From Cricetomys ansorgei (taxonomy: Eukaryota; Chordata; Mammalia; Rodentia; Nesomyidae): DNA of 64,000 nucleotides. The translations under genes were made by a program, and so were the position numbers. Below, in pieces: positions 41,975 through 53,829 of the stretch. The stretch covers positions 1,005,001-1,069,000 of the forward strand of contig JAMJFZ010000699.1 of the NCBI GenBank assembly GCA_026225945.1, given 5' to 3'. The notes below the pieces were generated by a model, which was not told where the DNA came from, ran no database searches, and was given only the letters and a program-made list of their open reading frames with translations. How positions within the stretch are numbered: position 1 is the stretch's first letter; each line of letters begins with the position of its first letter.

Positions 41975-41980
41975 AAAAGT

Positions 41981-42294
41981 GTTTTAAATTTTATAAGTTT
42001 AGTTTGATGCATTACCACACATATTTATTTTTATTGACTATACTGTGAATGATAAGAATCCTTCAACAAATCCCAGACCTAGAAATTTTCCTATAATTTT
42101 GAAGGATTTAAATTTTAATTTTAGGTTCATGATCTATGTAGATCTGCTTTGTTTTAAAGTTTGTCTGTACAAATGGGCAGAAGACAAGAATACACAATTT
42201 ACTTCTCCATAGGAAGAAACATTCTTATCAAGCAAATACCAGTTCATTTTATTTATTAGTTAGAGAATGCAAAATTACAACAATAACAAGTCAT
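41981..42294. other. AT-rich spacer, unassigned
   Basis: No feature recognised. Confidence 0.3.
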
Positions 42295-42442
42295 GGTTTT
42301 GTTTTGGGGACAGAGTCTCACTGTGTAGTCCTGGCTAACCTTAAACTCACTGTGTAGATCAGGCTAGCTTTGAACCCAGAGATCCACTTGCCTCTTTCTC
42401 CCAAGTGCTGAGATTAAAGGTGTGTGCCACCACATGCAGCAA
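42295..42442 (-). mobile_element. B1 SINE, full length
   Basis: 'cagagtctcactgtgtagtc', 'gtgtagatcaggctagcttt', 'aagtgctgagattaaaggtg', 'tgtgccaccacatgcagc'. More diverged than the copy at 41458. Confidence 0.9.
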
Positions 42443-43639
42443 CAAGTAGTGTTTTAAAAAAAATAGTGAAAATATCAAACAATCTATCCTGTATAATTCT
42501 CCATACTCTAAATTTGGTTGTCAGCGTTATTGTGATATTTTAAACTTTTATTATTACTGTTCAAGTATAGTCAGGACAACAGATCTGGAGGCTATTTAAA
42601 GCTCCCACAAGAAATGGGCACATACCAGGCAGACACATATAAAGGCTACGTGAAAACTCACTGGACTCAGTCAGAAAGCAAAAGGAGTAGCAGGAAAAAC
42701 CTGGATAATAGTCTTTATTGAATTTTTCATGGGAAGAAATAGGTGGTCAGGGAAGGCCAGCTGAGTAGGCTTAGAATTAGGTGGTTTAAATTCTGTCAGG
42801 AATCTTTGGGCTACAGGGTATAGTCCTTAGTTTCCATTATCTGAGCAAGTTGACAGTATTTTAGAGTGCAGGAACCCAAAATGAGGTGAAGATAGAGAAA
42901 TGGGATGGGGATTATTACTAGTTTCTATCTGTAGGATCAGCTAACTTTGGGAGGAGCAGCTCTTTCCTGGATCTGCAAGGCCCTAAGATGTCAAAGCAAT
43001 GGAAAAACACTTAATAAATGTTGTATTTTATTAAAAGCAGTTAATAAACATGGTGTTGCGGGAATGCACATTTTGATACTGAAGTGATTAATATATGTCT
43101 TTGCAGTTATTGTGTTTTGAGTTTTCCCAAAAGCAATAAATATGCAATTGGATCCCCTCTTATAACAAAGGGATATTTACTATCTAGGCAGTATATTTTC
43201 AGGATCTTCTGGCCACAATATATCAAAGATAGTGTTGTAAATGTAAAATAAAGCCAACCACCAATAGCAGTTGGGCAGACTAGAGGAGTGAAAGCCAAGT
43301 ATATAGAAAGTGAAATTTGCTCAGTCTTCCGAAGTCTCCAAGGTGCCATTTACTTCTGACCTACCAACCACTGTGCAATTGCCCAGATGGGAAGTTTGAG
43401 TTTAATGAAAACCACATGAGACTAAGCCTCAACAATCAATTTCTCTAAAGTGACACCGAATGTCCCTTCCCTATACTCTGGCCTTTCAGTCCTTATACAG
43501 TCCATCTTTGTGGAAATCCTAGTTTCAGGTTACTAAATGCATGACAGACAATGACAGAGGAGGAATAAAAACCATTTAAGAGACATTGAGTAACAGGCTC
43601 AAATATATATGAAAAATGATATGCACTTTTTAAGATTAA
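42443..43639. other. Unassigned 1.2-kb stretch
   Basis: No element recognised apart from a possible MIR/L2 tail near 43000 ('cacttaataaatgttgta'). An 80-codon minus frame at 43107-43349 has hydrophobic stretches but no motif and no plausible splice context. Confidence 0.35.
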
Positions 43640-43800
43640 TATACTTTTTCTCATTTCAAAATATTGGAAACAACTGAATTGCCCATAAATTAAAGATTGA
43701 ATAATCTGTGATACATATGCTCAATGGGGCTCTAACAGTTGCCTGAAAATTAAAAGATCTCTATGAACTGAGAGCCACATAAATGAATGATGCAGCCTGA
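43640..43800 (+). mobile_element. Ancient L1M 3' region
   Basis: 'caaaatattggaaacaactg', 'aattgcccataaattaaaga', 'tgtgatacatatgctcaatg', 'aaaagatctctatgaactga' match the L1M block 'ggaaacaacctaaatgcccat...gtacatccatacaatgg'. Confidence 0.65.
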
Positions 43801-43807
43801 AGGGTTT

Positions 43808-43993
43808 TAAATCTTTTTAAACATTTATTGATGTGTATGTGGTGGCTTGAGCATGCACCTGCATCATGTGTGAACAGCTCAGAGGACAATTTTTCAGGAG
43901 CTGGTTCTCTCCTACCATGTGCTCCGAGATTGAACTTGGGTTGTCAGGTTTGGCATCAAATGCCTTTTCCTGCTAAGCCATCTCACTATCCCT
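43808..43993 (-). mobile_element. B3 SINE
   Basis: 'aacatttattgatgtgtatg' tail, 'agctcagaggacaatttttc', 'gattgaacttgggttgtcag', 'cctgctaagccatctcacta' at the Pol III head. Confidence 0.85.
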
Positions 43994-44054
43994 GAAAGAA
44001 ATTTTATAGTCCACTATCATTTTTGTAGGATACAAAGGGATCACCCAAAAAGGT

Positions 44055-44390
44055 AGAGATGGGGACTGAGGAGATGACTCAGTGTCTTCCATGCAAACAT
44101 GAGGACTAGAGTTGAGATCTCCAAAACCTACATTAATTCTCAGTGATCTTGGTGGCCTTTCAGTAACTCCAACCTTGGAAGGCAGAGACAGGGCATCTGG
44201 GTTAGCTGGACTAGCTATATCAATGTGTTTGAATAAGGTGAAAGGGCAGTTGAGGATAATTACTGACATTAACTTTGGGCCTCCACATGCTTGTGCACAT
44301 ACTCACACATACACATGCAAAACATGCAGACAGACATCTATGTCACACACACACACACACACACACGCACACACACACTCACGGAATGGG
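44055..44390 (+). mobile_element. B4-type SINE with (CA)n tail at 44343-44379
   Basis: 'gggactgaggagatgactca', 'aacatgaggactagagttga', 'aaggcagagacagggcatct', 'gggcctccacatgcttgtgc', then CA-rich tail. The 122-codon frame at 44112-44480 is SINE plus microsatellite. Confidence 0.75.
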
Positions 44391-44599
44391 AAAAGAAAAA
44401 AGAAAGTAGACATGCATCTGCTCATTTGTACAAAAATAAAAACAAACTATGAAGCAGAAAGTAATTTAAAATTTAATTAGGTTCTTACTCTCCTTAAGGG
44501 GTAGGCACAGACAGCATGAAAAGATGTAGAGGTGAGGTGAATGTATATTAGACTTGATCTCACTGTTTGGACAAAGATAATAAAAATAAAGAAAGAGGA
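44391..44599. other. Spacer
   Basis: No feature recognised. Confidence 0.3.
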
Positions 44600-44790
44600 C
44601 CTGCAAGATGGCTCACTCGGTGGGTAAACACACTTGCACAAGTGTGCCCACACCTGACTCCAATCCCCAAGACTCATCATAAAAGGAGAAAACATAAATT
44701 GTCCCAAAATTTGTCCTCTGACCTCCACATGTACACACACACACACACACACACAATGAATAAATGTAATAAAATATTTAAACATAAAGA
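44600..44790 (+). mobile_element. B2/B3 SINE with (CA)n tail
   Basis: 'gacctgcaagatggctcact', 'gactccaatccccaagactc', 'gtcctctgacctccacatgt', CA array at 44731-44755, then 'aataaaatatttaaa'. Confidence 0.75.
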
Positions 44791-45257
44791 AGAAGCCTAG
44801 AATAAAACCAGTGCTGTTAGGTTGAAATGAGAAGTACAGCGTGAATGACAGAAAGATACATACAAAAATTTGTGGGCAAAATTATAATGATAAATAGGAC
44901 ATTTCTACAGTTTCAAAGTGTCCATCCACAAGATTATTATTAATTACAAGGATGAAAGAATAACTGCAAGTGGAGCAATCTGAAAGACATGTCTTTAACC
45001 AAGGGATTAAAGTTAAAAGCACTAATAATAACCCCTTAGATGTCATGTACTCCCAGATAGTATGCACAGAGAAGGCACACGTATTTCCTTGATATCCTTC
45101 CATAAAACCCATAATCTCAAAATATGTATAAAAATCATTTAAAATCAAAGCAAAGGATAATCTGAAAAATAGTTAATGAGGGTACTTCAATTCAAGTCTA
45201 AGTTATAAAACACAACGAATGACCCAGAAATTATTCTAGTATAAAATATAATCCCAG
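44791..45257. other. Unassigned AT-rich sequence
   Basis: No element recognised. Confidence 0.3.
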
Positions 45258-45435
45258 ATTATGGATCAGAGAGAAAGCTCATGGTATAAAATTATTTGAT
45301 GCACAAGCCTGATTCCAACAATCCACAATGTACAGAGACAACCAACTCCAGAAAGTTGCTTTTTAACCTCCACACACATCACAAAACACATCCACATTTG
45401 CACACACACACACATACATGATGAATTTTTTTACA
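45258..45435 (+). mobile_element. B3-type SINE, decayed
   Basis: 'gagaaagctcatggtataaa', 'gcacaagcctgattccaaca', 'ctttttaacctccacacaca' and a CA-rich tail retain the B3 order. Confidence 0.5.
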
Positions 45436-45587
45436 AAGAAAAAGACTCATGAATTAAATTCTACAACAGAAAAGAAGACATCAGTGAGACAATGGGGAAA
45501 CAGAATAAGGCCTGTAAATGATTTACTAATATTGTATCCTTGCAAGTTTCCTGATTTTGAAATTTTACTGTGAACATGTAAGATGTT
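45436..45587. other. Spacer
   Basis: No feature recognised. Confidence 0.3.
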
Positions 45588-45662
45588 TCGTACTGAGAAT
45601 TGAACCAAGGCCTTGTGCATGCTAAGTACATGCATTCCCACTGAACTACATCCCTAGGCAAA
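45588..45662 (-). mobile_element. ID SINE
   Basis: 'gtactgagaattgaaccaag', 'gccttgtgcatgctaagtac', 'actgaactacatccctaggc': reverse of the ID core. Confidence 0.8.
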
Positions 45663-45947
45663 GTACATATTCTGTTTATAAATTTATATAAGCATAATTT
45701 TTTTTCAAATAAAAAGTTGTGACTGTTTTCTGCTTAAGGGATACCAAGTTTATTAAACGCTCTTAGGTTATCCTTCACAAAAACCCAGAAACTGGATTAT
45801 AGTTGAGTGATTATAGTTGAGAAAGTCCCTAAGACCTAGCTCTTCGGGGTCCCAAATGAAGGTTGGTAACAGAGGCGATTAGCTGCTATTAGAGGGCAAA
45901 TGGGTCTTCTGGTTTCTGGGTAATTAGTGAATTCACTCTCTTAGTCT
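45663..45947. other. Unassigned spacer
   Basis: A short tandem 'attatagttgagtga/attatagttgagaaa' doublet lies at 45796-45825; nothing else recognised. Confidence 0.35.
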
Positions 45948-46255
45948 GTGGATAAATGTATGTGTGGTATGTGTATTTGTTACTGTGGGTGCACGCCTGT
46001 GTGTGGAGGCCAGAGGTTGTCATCAGGAGCCTTTCTCTGTTTCTATACATCTGATTTTTTTGAAAATCGGTTCTCCCACTGATCCTGGAACTCACATTCT
46101 GGCCTAGATTGACTATCAGCAAGCCCAAGGAATCCTCCTGTTTCCACTCAGGGTTGGGATTATAGGTGCAATATGCAGATTTTTATGTGGGTATTAGGGA
46201 CCTAAATTCAAATCTTCATGTTCCGCCTGCCCTCTCCCTAGCCCTGAATCCTTTC
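45948..46255 (-). mobile_element. B4-type SINE
   Basis: 'gtgtgtggaggccagaggtt', 'ctgatcctggaactcacatt', 'gggttgggattataggtgca', 'ttttatgtgggtattaggga'. Full B4A-like order on the minus strand. Confidence 0.85.
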
Positions 46256-46257
46256 TT

Positions 46258-46389
46258 TTTAATTCATTGACTGCCTCATTCATGTATGATAAATTTTGGT
46301 CATTTTCATCCTCTTCTTAGGCCTTTTAATCCCTTTTTTCTTTCCCACTGACATCTTTTTATTTTCTTCCCAGTAAGTCTTCCTCCTAC

Positions 46390-46472
<83 letters not shown>

Positions 46473-46745
46473 TGTGTGTGTCCTACTGAGTTTACTTAGG
46501 GTTACTTGCATGAGCATAGGTGGGGGGTTATATACTGGAACATGTGAAAATCACCACTGGCTACATCACTGAAAATAATGATACCCTCTCTGCCAGCAAC
46601 CATTAACTACCAGTAGTTTCAAGTGAGGATTGAGACATTGTGAGTCGTTTTCTCATCGATGATGAACGTTTCAATCTTGTGCAGATCTTATGCTAAACCT
46701 GGTCAAACGTCTGAGGCTTAGGAGGACATACGCCCTAGGGAGCAA
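46258..46745 (-). mobile_element. Rodent L1 (Lx-like) 3' UTR with microsatellite
   Basis: 'ttcattgactgcctcattca', 'ttggtcattttcatcctctt', 'tcccactgacatctttttat', then the simple repeat, then 'gggttacttgcatgagcata', 'ctggctacatcactgaaaat', 'gccagcaaccattaactacc', 'aatcttgtgcagatctta'. Confidence 0.85.
46395..46481. repeat. (TC)n-(TG)n compound microsatellite
   Basis: About 30 TC repeats (46395-46455) joined to about 13 TG repeats, both pure. It sits where the L1 3' UTR normally has a polypyrimidine run (purine-rich on the L1 sense strand). Confidence 0.97.
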
Positions 46746-47137
46746 TGTACTACTGTTGTTTTGTTAAATGGAAATGTTGCCAAACAGTTTTCTAAATAGT
46801 TGGGTTTATACCCATAGATCAGTGTTGCCCTGGGCTCCAGTCATGGACATTACTTTATTGTGTGGGAGGCAGCTGATGCAGGGACTCCCAATTAGTCCAT
46901 GTACTGAGAACATATAACTGTTGCGTGTGTGCTCAAGACAGAGTGAAAGTCAAGTCAAGGATTTCTTCCTTGGTCTCACAGTTGAGCTCTCACTGACCAT
47001 TCTGTAACTGTCACAGAAAAATTTTTTTCGCTTTTATTTCACAAATTTGCCATTTTAAATTCAGGGTCCTTAACTTAGCTTCTGAAGTTCTCTAGTCTTC
47101 AAATTATATATTTATATCTGAGATGCAGAACTTAACA
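46746..47137. other. Unassigned sequence
   Basis: No element recognised. Confidence 0.3.
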
Positions 47138-47352
47138 TTTAAGAACACTGGATTTGGAGTTTGAAAGATTTGATTTGGATTCTTCTTCTACCATCCCTTA
47201 GGTGGTGACCATGTTACATCATTGCTGTAAACTCAAGTCTCCTAACTTATAATATACAGTGATGCTGCCTATGGTTAATGAAGTTGTGGCAAATAAATGA
47301 GAGAGCTGATGTAAAGTGCTTATCACTGTATATGCCATAAGTAATGGCTGCA
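47138..47352 (+). mobile_element. MIR SINE, near full length
   Basis: Head 'aagaacactggatttggagt', core 'gtgaccatgttacatcattg', 'aagtctcctaacttataata', 'aataaatgagagagctgatg', 'taaagtgcttatcactgtat', end 'gccataagtaatggct'. The most complete MIR in the window. Confidence 0.85.
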
Positions 47353-47759
47353 GAACCCAGGGACTAGTAACAGCTTTGAATGATCCTGTGATTTTCTTTT
47401 TTACTTTGTTGCTTTTACTCAAACTATTCCCTCCTCCAACATGCCTGTGTTTATAGAGATTCTGTTATTTGAATCCAGTTCCAAAGTCCCTTTCTCAAGA
47501 ATTCTCTTGTTTTACCAGGATACTCTTTGTTTTATATTTCCTCTTCTTCAGGTACCTCCTTCACACCAATGTGTGGACTTAGGCACTTCCTAGGGTTGCA
47601 CTTGCCATGACTCTTGTCTGAATTAAACCATACAGTGTCCAAATGGTACATGATTTTCTGGAACTTTTAGTAAGAATTCTTAGCACCTAAGCAATGCTTA
47701 ATTACATGCCATATGATAACAACCTCAACTCAATCTTAAAAAGACATAACTAATAATTG
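47353..47759. other. Unassigned sequence
   Basis: No element recognised. Confidence 0.3.
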
Positions 47760-48325
47760 CAGTGAATAAGAGGCTATGGAGTGCTCAGCCATAGATGAGA
47801 CATCCAAATTATACCCCCAGTCTCCAAGGCTCGGGATTATTGAGGAAGAGGGAAATGGGTATAAAGGTTATAAGAGCAGAGGTTTCATAAGATTGCTATA
47901 AAACAATGTTTCTTGACATGACAGGACCATTGCACACATGAACTTAACAATAGCTGTGACCACAAGCACACGTCCTTAATCAGATAAAGGCAATCAAAAT
48001 TCCAACATGAGTGTAGGAGACACTTGTAAAGTTCTCACCCCACCTGAAGAAGTACTGACAGTTAGTGGCTGCTGGAATGGGGGTCAGTTTCTTCAGAGAT
48101 ATAGCCCTGGTTAGGTTGCCCATGCTCCAGTGGATGGCCCTATTCTATGACATACCAGCAGCCTCAATAGGACTTAGTACCTGGAAAGGAAAAACATGAT
48201 ACACAAAATTGGCAGTGAGATGTGGTGAGGGAAGCTAGGGAGTACTCTGAAGGACTGGGTAGATTTGATCAAAGTACATTCTATGCATGTATGAAAATAG
48301 TTTTAAAGATACATGACAAAGAGCT
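47760..48325 (+). mobile_element. Rodent L1 (Lx-like) 3' UTR
   Basis: 'tggagtgctcagccatagat', 'ttgaggaagagggaaatggg', 'gacatgacaggaccattgca', 'ttagtggctgctggaatggg', 'tgcccatgctccagtggatg', 'tttgatcaaagtacattcta'. Same 3' UTR family as 16215-16745, in sense. Confidence 0.85.
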
Positions 48326-48756
48326 GAATCAAGGTATGAGAGCATACATCAGATGACAAGAGGGAAGTCTGCTGACATCTGGAGCTGATAATGATGGTAT
48401 CTCAGGGTATAAATTTGTCCTACCTGTATTTTGGGATTCTGCCCAATAGTTTTTTATTTGGATTTCCAACAACAACAAAAAAATATAGCCATTCAAAGTT
48501 TGAGAAATTGCTGATAGGCAGATATCATAAACATACAAAAATGATAAATGTTTTTCATATGGATACAAAAGATGTTATTTGCTAATAGTAAAGTGCAAAG
48601 ATATGACTACAGTGCCCCTCTCAACCCTGATGTCCTTTGCTTATCTAGACATCAACCTATAATTACATGGGGAAATAAATTTGGAATTCTACCTATGCAG
48701 CCAGTTCTTTCCTGAAAAGCAATGGTGTCTAATTAAAGGCTGAGTTCTAAGGGTTT
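48326..48756. other. Unassigned sequence
   Basis: No element recognised. Frames of 64 and 79 codons overlap on opposite strands. Confidence 0.3.
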
Positions 48757-49130
48757 GGATGCTGGCAGTTTGAGCATGTTCCCCAAAGGTTCACGTGTTG
48801 AAAGTTTGCCATCAGTGTGGTTATTTGGAGAAGGTTGTGGGACATTTAAGAGATAAGCTTATTTGGGTGTAGGTGAGCCATTGGAAGGAAATAAGACAGG
48901 TAGTCCTAGCAGAATCTTGAATCAACTGTTTCAGGAGTGACAGCAAGGTTGGACAAATTCTCCAGTTCTGTCATACCCCAACTACAAGGGTATCTGCAAG
49001 ATGTAATGCAGCCAAGGAAGTCTTCACCAGAGTGAGTTACAGAGTGTTTGGGTCTTCACCTCACAAAACTGGCAGATAAGTTACCCATTTTCATGTATTT
49101 TGTTATAAAAGTGGAAAATGGACTAATACA
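48757..49130 (+). mobile_element. MLT1-like MaLR LTR, ancient
   Basis: 'gagcatgttccccaaaggtt', 'cacgtgttgaaagtttgcca', 'gtggttatttggagaaggtt', 'tcatgtattttgttataaaa', 'gtggaaaatggactaatac' follow the MLT1 order. Diverged, pre-rodent. Confidence 0.6.
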
Positions 49131-49644
49131 ATTATTTATTCTGCACCAGAGGGTACTTTTGATATAGTAAAACATGAGCAAATAGAACTGTCTTGCTGAA
49201 AGGGGAGAAGAAGTATTTTCTCCAGCTCTGTGGAAATGTGTTGACAAATTCTGGATAAAACAAATAAACAAACAAACAAAAAATACTTTCAGATTTTCCT
49301 TAACATTCCTTACTTAGTATATTTATTGATATGTGCATTTTTTTTCATTGTGAATGACTCAGTGTGAGTTTGTGGGTTGTGGAGAACCAAGTGTATAGTT
49401 AAAGTGAATCAAAATGAACAGGTTGCCTTTAACATTTTGGTAGTGAAATAAACAACGCTCAATTTTCATTTGAGTCACTCACAGATTTAACAAGGTTTGC
49501 TGAAGTGCAAAAAATATTGTCACACACTGGGATGTTCTCTGCTCACAGAAATGAGGGAGACTTACTGTGCTCTTTAATGGAAACAACTCTACCTCCTTTA
49601 TTCCCAACCTTTAATCCCTTCCTTTTTCTCTTTCTACCTTCTTT
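49131..49644. other. Unassigned AT-rich sequence
   Basis: No element recognised. Confidence 0.3.
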
Positions 49645-49745
49645 TCTGGCAGAGGCATTTAATGAATGTCTACAAGGTACAGATCTTTGAATCAGGTGTT
49701 ACTGGCAAAATAGGAACAGATAAAATTGCGTCCTCAGATACTTTA
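49645..49745 (-). mobile_element. Possible L2 3' fragment
   Basis: 'gcatttaatgaatgtctaca', 'ggtacagatctttgaatcag', 'aaaataggaacagataaaat' faintly follow the antisense L2 end. Confidence 0.4.
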
Positions 49746-50417
49746 AAGGCTTAGCTGAAAGATAGAACTATAAATAAGAGTAGAAATGAGCCACTTGAGG
49801 TTCCTGTCCTGGACGTAGCACCAGATTGATGGATCTGAAAAGGTAATGAAATGCTTGTAAAAGTCTTCTAGGGAAGCCAACCCACCCATATCTATTCTAA
49901 TATAAATATTTAGCTGGTATAAAACACTAGGGTCCAAGATTCCCCCCATCAACACCTCAAAAATAGTCTTCCACTCTTTCTCTTTTGGAGGGCTGTTTGT
50001 CAGTAGGAGATTCCCACATGGTTCAGTTCCTTTGTAAGCATGTCTGCCTTTTCATCATGAAAAGTCTCCTGACTGACAGTATAAGTTTTAGTATTAAATA
50101 TGTAAATATAAGCCTTTTCTTCTATGTCATGCTTGAAGAATTCTGCATCTGTTAAATGAAGATATGCATATTTCCCTAAGTTTGAGGAGTTATTCATCTT
50201 TATTTCTTTAAATACTTAGTTCTCCTCTACCTACCTATAGCTCTACTGTGATTCTCATCAAACTAGACACTTTTTACACCTTCAGCTTCTCTAAATGTTT
50301 CTCTCTACATTTTCCAACTGTTTGATCCCTTTCTGAGAAAAACTTCCAACCTGTTATTCCCCCTTATTAATGCATTCTTCAACTCTATCAATGCTTTTAT
50401 TTGCCCAAATCGCCAGT
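49746..50417. other. Unassigned sequence
   Basis: No element recognised; T/C-rich from 50215 to 50410. Confidence 0.3.
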
Positions 50418-50713
50418 TTCTCTTGTGAGCATGTGAACATGCACGTGGAAGCCAGAAGCCAATGTTGAGTGTCTTCCTCAATAGCTCCCCTCCTTACTTT
50501 TTGAGACAATGTCTCTCACTGAACATGGAGCTCACTGATTCAGTTAGACCTGCTGAGCAGCAACCCCCAGGACTTTTGTGTTTCCACCTCTCTAGTGCTT
50601 AGACTTCAAGTATGCCACTGCATTCAGCATTTTTATGTGGACTCTGGGATCTAACTCAGGTCCTCATGCTGTTCAACAAGTAGTTTACTTACTGAGCCAA
50701 CTTTCCAGCCCCA
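50418..50713 (-). mobile_element. B4-type SINE
   Basis: 'acgtggaagccagaagccaa', 'agtgtcttcctcaatagctc', 'tttttgagacaatgtctctc', 'tttttatgtggactctggga', 'ttacttactgagccaacttt'. Complete minus-strand B4A order. Confidence 0.9.
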
Positions 50714-51529
50714 AGTTCTGTATTTTAACTTATTGTTCATAGCCAGCATTCCTGAATGGTCTTCTTTGTATCTGTACTTGCTCCGTGTTACTAACGCCCC
50801 CTTACCTACTCAATCCTGTTCTATTTTGTTTTCTATTATTTTCACTAGCTTGTCTATTATGTCTTAGGCGGTCAAGTCTTGTGGGTGTGTAGTAGCTCAT
50901 TCAGAAAGTCATAATACTCACAAGAGTATTTAAGAGGACTCTGTCAGTGAATTCTAAAGGCACCACAACAGTTTTTAGACTGGCCAGACCACATTGCTTA
51001 TAATCTCCTACCAGCTCCTACACATTAATTTTAACAAGTCTACTCTCACTCTATTAAGTTTAATATTTACAGGCACCCATCCTGAGGTTTATTTGCCCAT
51101 CAGTGATACAAATATTTATTTCTGTCATGGCCACTCACCTTGAAGCATAAACATCAATAGAACTATATATTGGGAGTTATTACTCTTAAACCTGGAAATA
51201 TGTTTCAAAACTGCTGAACAGAGGAGCATTGCTATATTTAAGGATAGCACACAGAGGAGAAAAGACTGAATGGGATACATGCTAAACAAAGTACATACTC
51301 ATATTTGTTTTTACTGTGGCTATGGCATTTCCAAATTATGATCCACATGTGTAGGATTCTGAATAAATTCACTTGAGGCCATTCAATTCATCACAGACCT
51401 TGGGCTTTCCCCCTGCAATAACCACTGACACTTAGTAGTGTAATAAAGGGATACAAATTTGAATCCTCTGAGCATGTCTTAACTAAGCAAAGCAGGTGAT
51501 GAAGGGGGCTGAGTTTGACTGGGAGTTGG
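50714..51529. other. Unassigned 0.8-kb stretch
   Basis: No secure element. 50880-50985 has weak B1-like order but too many changes to call. Confidence 0.3.
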
Positions 51530-51650
51530 CAGCTCTTTGCTCTAGCTGCAACACTCATAGTAGCAACATGATCTCGGAGCCATCACTAACTCTTAAAGTT
51601 TCAATTTTTTTCTTTGTAAAATTGAGGTGGAACTGCATCAACTCTGACAT
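51530..51650 (+). mobile_element. MIR-like SINE fragment
   Basis: 'catgatctcggagccatcac', 'taactcttaaagtttcaatt', 'tctttgtaaaattgaggtgg' resemble the MIR core. The opposing 107-codon minus frame (51555-51878) overlaps it. Confidence 0.45.
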
Positions 51651-53092
51651 CTCGTCAATGTATACAAATTTATCATCAAACTTCAAGAGGATATAGCATT
51701 CCAAACAAGCCTTAATATTTAATGGAGGAATCCGTTTTAGAGCAAACAATCCCCAAATGAACAAATATATTTTAAATATAGAGCATGCAATCCCATGCAC
51801 AACTAAGAAAAAAGTAAGTCTGTATATAAAAGATCCCATAGGTAACTTGTTCTGCAGTAAAGCCTGGGCTCTAAACAATTGCTATGTTAATCATACCCCT
51901 AACTATGTGCTGCCTCAGGGCATTTTCACAGCTTTCACTAGCCTGTTCCAGTGCAGTTCTACCTATTAAATCTATAGACTCCAAGTGCTAAATAATAGAT
52001 TAATAGGCCCTAACTAAGGGTTCCAATATCTCAGTGAGCACATGTGCCCTCAACCTAATCTCTAGTAATCAGCCTTTGCATACTTCCCAAGTCTCAGACC
52101 CTTTATCTAATTCCCATTATTTTTCTTCTCCTTGATTGGAGTTTCTGAGCTGCCTTTTATGCCAGAGGCATATGATGTCATTGTGTCTACCCCCAGCTGT
52201 TCTTAATTTTCTCTCAGATCAGTTCTCTTGAAGGATTCTCAGCAGGCCCAGAAACATAGCCCTCCCTTCTAAGTTGCAGATGAAAAGCTGGGGTGGAGGG
52301 GGAAAAGGGCAGTTCACCAACCCATAATGATTAATACCAGCAAAATAAAGGGCAGGGCCCTTTTAATAAACAGAGCACTCCAGGAAGAGGGTGGAGGCAA
52401 CTGAATAAGGCTCAGGCTCTGATGAGACAAGTATGCTCTAGAAAGCTGTTATAGCAATAAGAGTTTGCTATCTAAGATGTAGATTACCTCTGTTTGAGGC
52501 AGTTCTCTAAGAGCAGCCCATCACATAAGACCATTCTTACTACTTGCTATCTGGACGCTGAGATCTCTACCTACAACACAAGCCTTCAGCTTCAAACTAA
52601 CAGCTGGACTACCCTGTCAATAAATAGCTATGCTGGAGATGCTACAGAGACTCAGCTCTCTCCTATACAGATGATCAGTGTTCTGTGGAGTTACAGAAAA
52701 AGCCCTGATATACCAGTTCAGATGACTTATGATTCTTATTGAAGTGTTAACTTGAAAAAAAGATTATGTAATGATGTATGGCAAAATAGACTGAATCTCT
52801 AAGGGGGATGCTTTTACCACGTCATGACACCTGGGTGAAACAGATAGGATGGTGCCCGTGTTCTAGTCACTTTGAAATGTATTTCCTATTGCAACTGTAG
52901 AAAATTTTAGCCTCATTTTTTCTTAATCAGCAGTCAGTTGAGAACAAATCCCTTTGGAGATAGGATATTTTAAGAGAGGAAAGGAAGTCTGAAGAGTAGA
53001 TGAGTATTATGGAGACCCATGAGGCAGGGCCAGATGGGTCAGTGAGTGGCGGTTCTTAGACTTGGCTTCATGTAACAGGCACAGCAGGAGGG
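51651..53092. other. 1.4-kb repeat-poor stretch
   Basis: No transposon signature noticed. The 82-codon frame at 52494-52742 has no motif. Unknown. Confidence 0.4.
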
Positions 53093-53296
53093 GCTTTAAA
53101 ATATTTTTTAAATTATTGTATGTGTATGAGTATTTTGCCTGCTTCTAAGTCTCTGTACTACTTGCATGCCTGGAGGCCAGAAGAGGGCATCAGATCTACT
53201 GTAATTGGAGCCAGGTTGGTGCTGGGATTTTAGTCCAGGTCCTTTGCAACAGCAGCCAATTTTCTTTGTAACTTCTGAGCCATCTTTCCAGCCCAA
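53093..53296 (-). mobile_element. B3 SINE
   Basis: 'aaaatattttttaaattatt' tail, 'tgcatgcctggaggccagaa', 'gagggcatcagatctactgt', 'gtaacttctgagccatcttt', 'ccagccc' at the head. Confidence 0.9.
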
Positions 53297-53374
53297 AAAG
53301 AGAGTCCTTAAAGTTAAAGTTTATTTTGAATAATGTTTTAATTTATTTGTTTAGAAATGATCACTTGATTATTT

Positions 53375-53690
53375 CATCTTGAGATAATTTTAAAATTACA
53401 AGAAGTCACAAAACAGTATGCAGCTAGGACAACTACTTCATCTTCATGTCTCCCTTGTACACAATCATGGCAGGGTTATGAAAACCAGGAAATAAACATT
53501 GGAACATTATTAGCAAAACTATAGATTATATTTGTATTTTACCAGTTTTTCCACTAATGTCCACTTTTTTGTCAAAGATCAATTCTGGATACCAGACTTC
53601 CTTTAATCATCAACTCTCCTGGGTCCCCACCAGTTTATGACAGTGCCCCTGGCTTTCCATGGCACAATGTGATCTTGATACATTAAAGAG
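53375..53690 (-). mobile_element. Ancient L1M 3' UTR, antisense, piece 1
   Basis: 'aaaaccaggaaataaacatt', 'gtattttaccagtttttcca', 'ctaatgtccacttttttgtc', 'atcaattctggataccagac' match the L1M antisense 3' UTR; split by an ID element. Confidence 0.75.
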
Positions 53691-53739
53691 CATGGATTCA
53701 TTTTTATTTATTCATTCAGTAATTTGTCTGTTTATTACT

Positions 53740-53828
53740 TTAATTTTGTGGTGCTAGGGACCAAAGTCATGGCCTCACACATGTTGCCCAAGTGATCTAC
53801 CCCTGAGCTGTACCCCCAGCCCTGCTAA
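53740..53828 (-). mobile_element. ID SINE inserted in L1M
   Basis: T-rich tail on the left, then 'gtggtgctagggaccaaagt', 'catggcctcacacatgttgc', 'ctacccctgagctgtacccc', 'cagccc'. Confidence 0.75.
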
Positions 53829-53829
53829 T

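Noticed and set aside
44112..44480. 122-codon plus-strand frame
   Set aside because: B4 SINE plus CA microsatellite.
50880..50985. B1 element
   Set aside because: Order is faintly B1-like but matches are too few to separate from chance.
51555..51878. 107-codon minus-strand frame with a hydrophobic patch
   Set aside because: Overlaps a MIR-like fragment; no motif, no supportable start context or splice sites.
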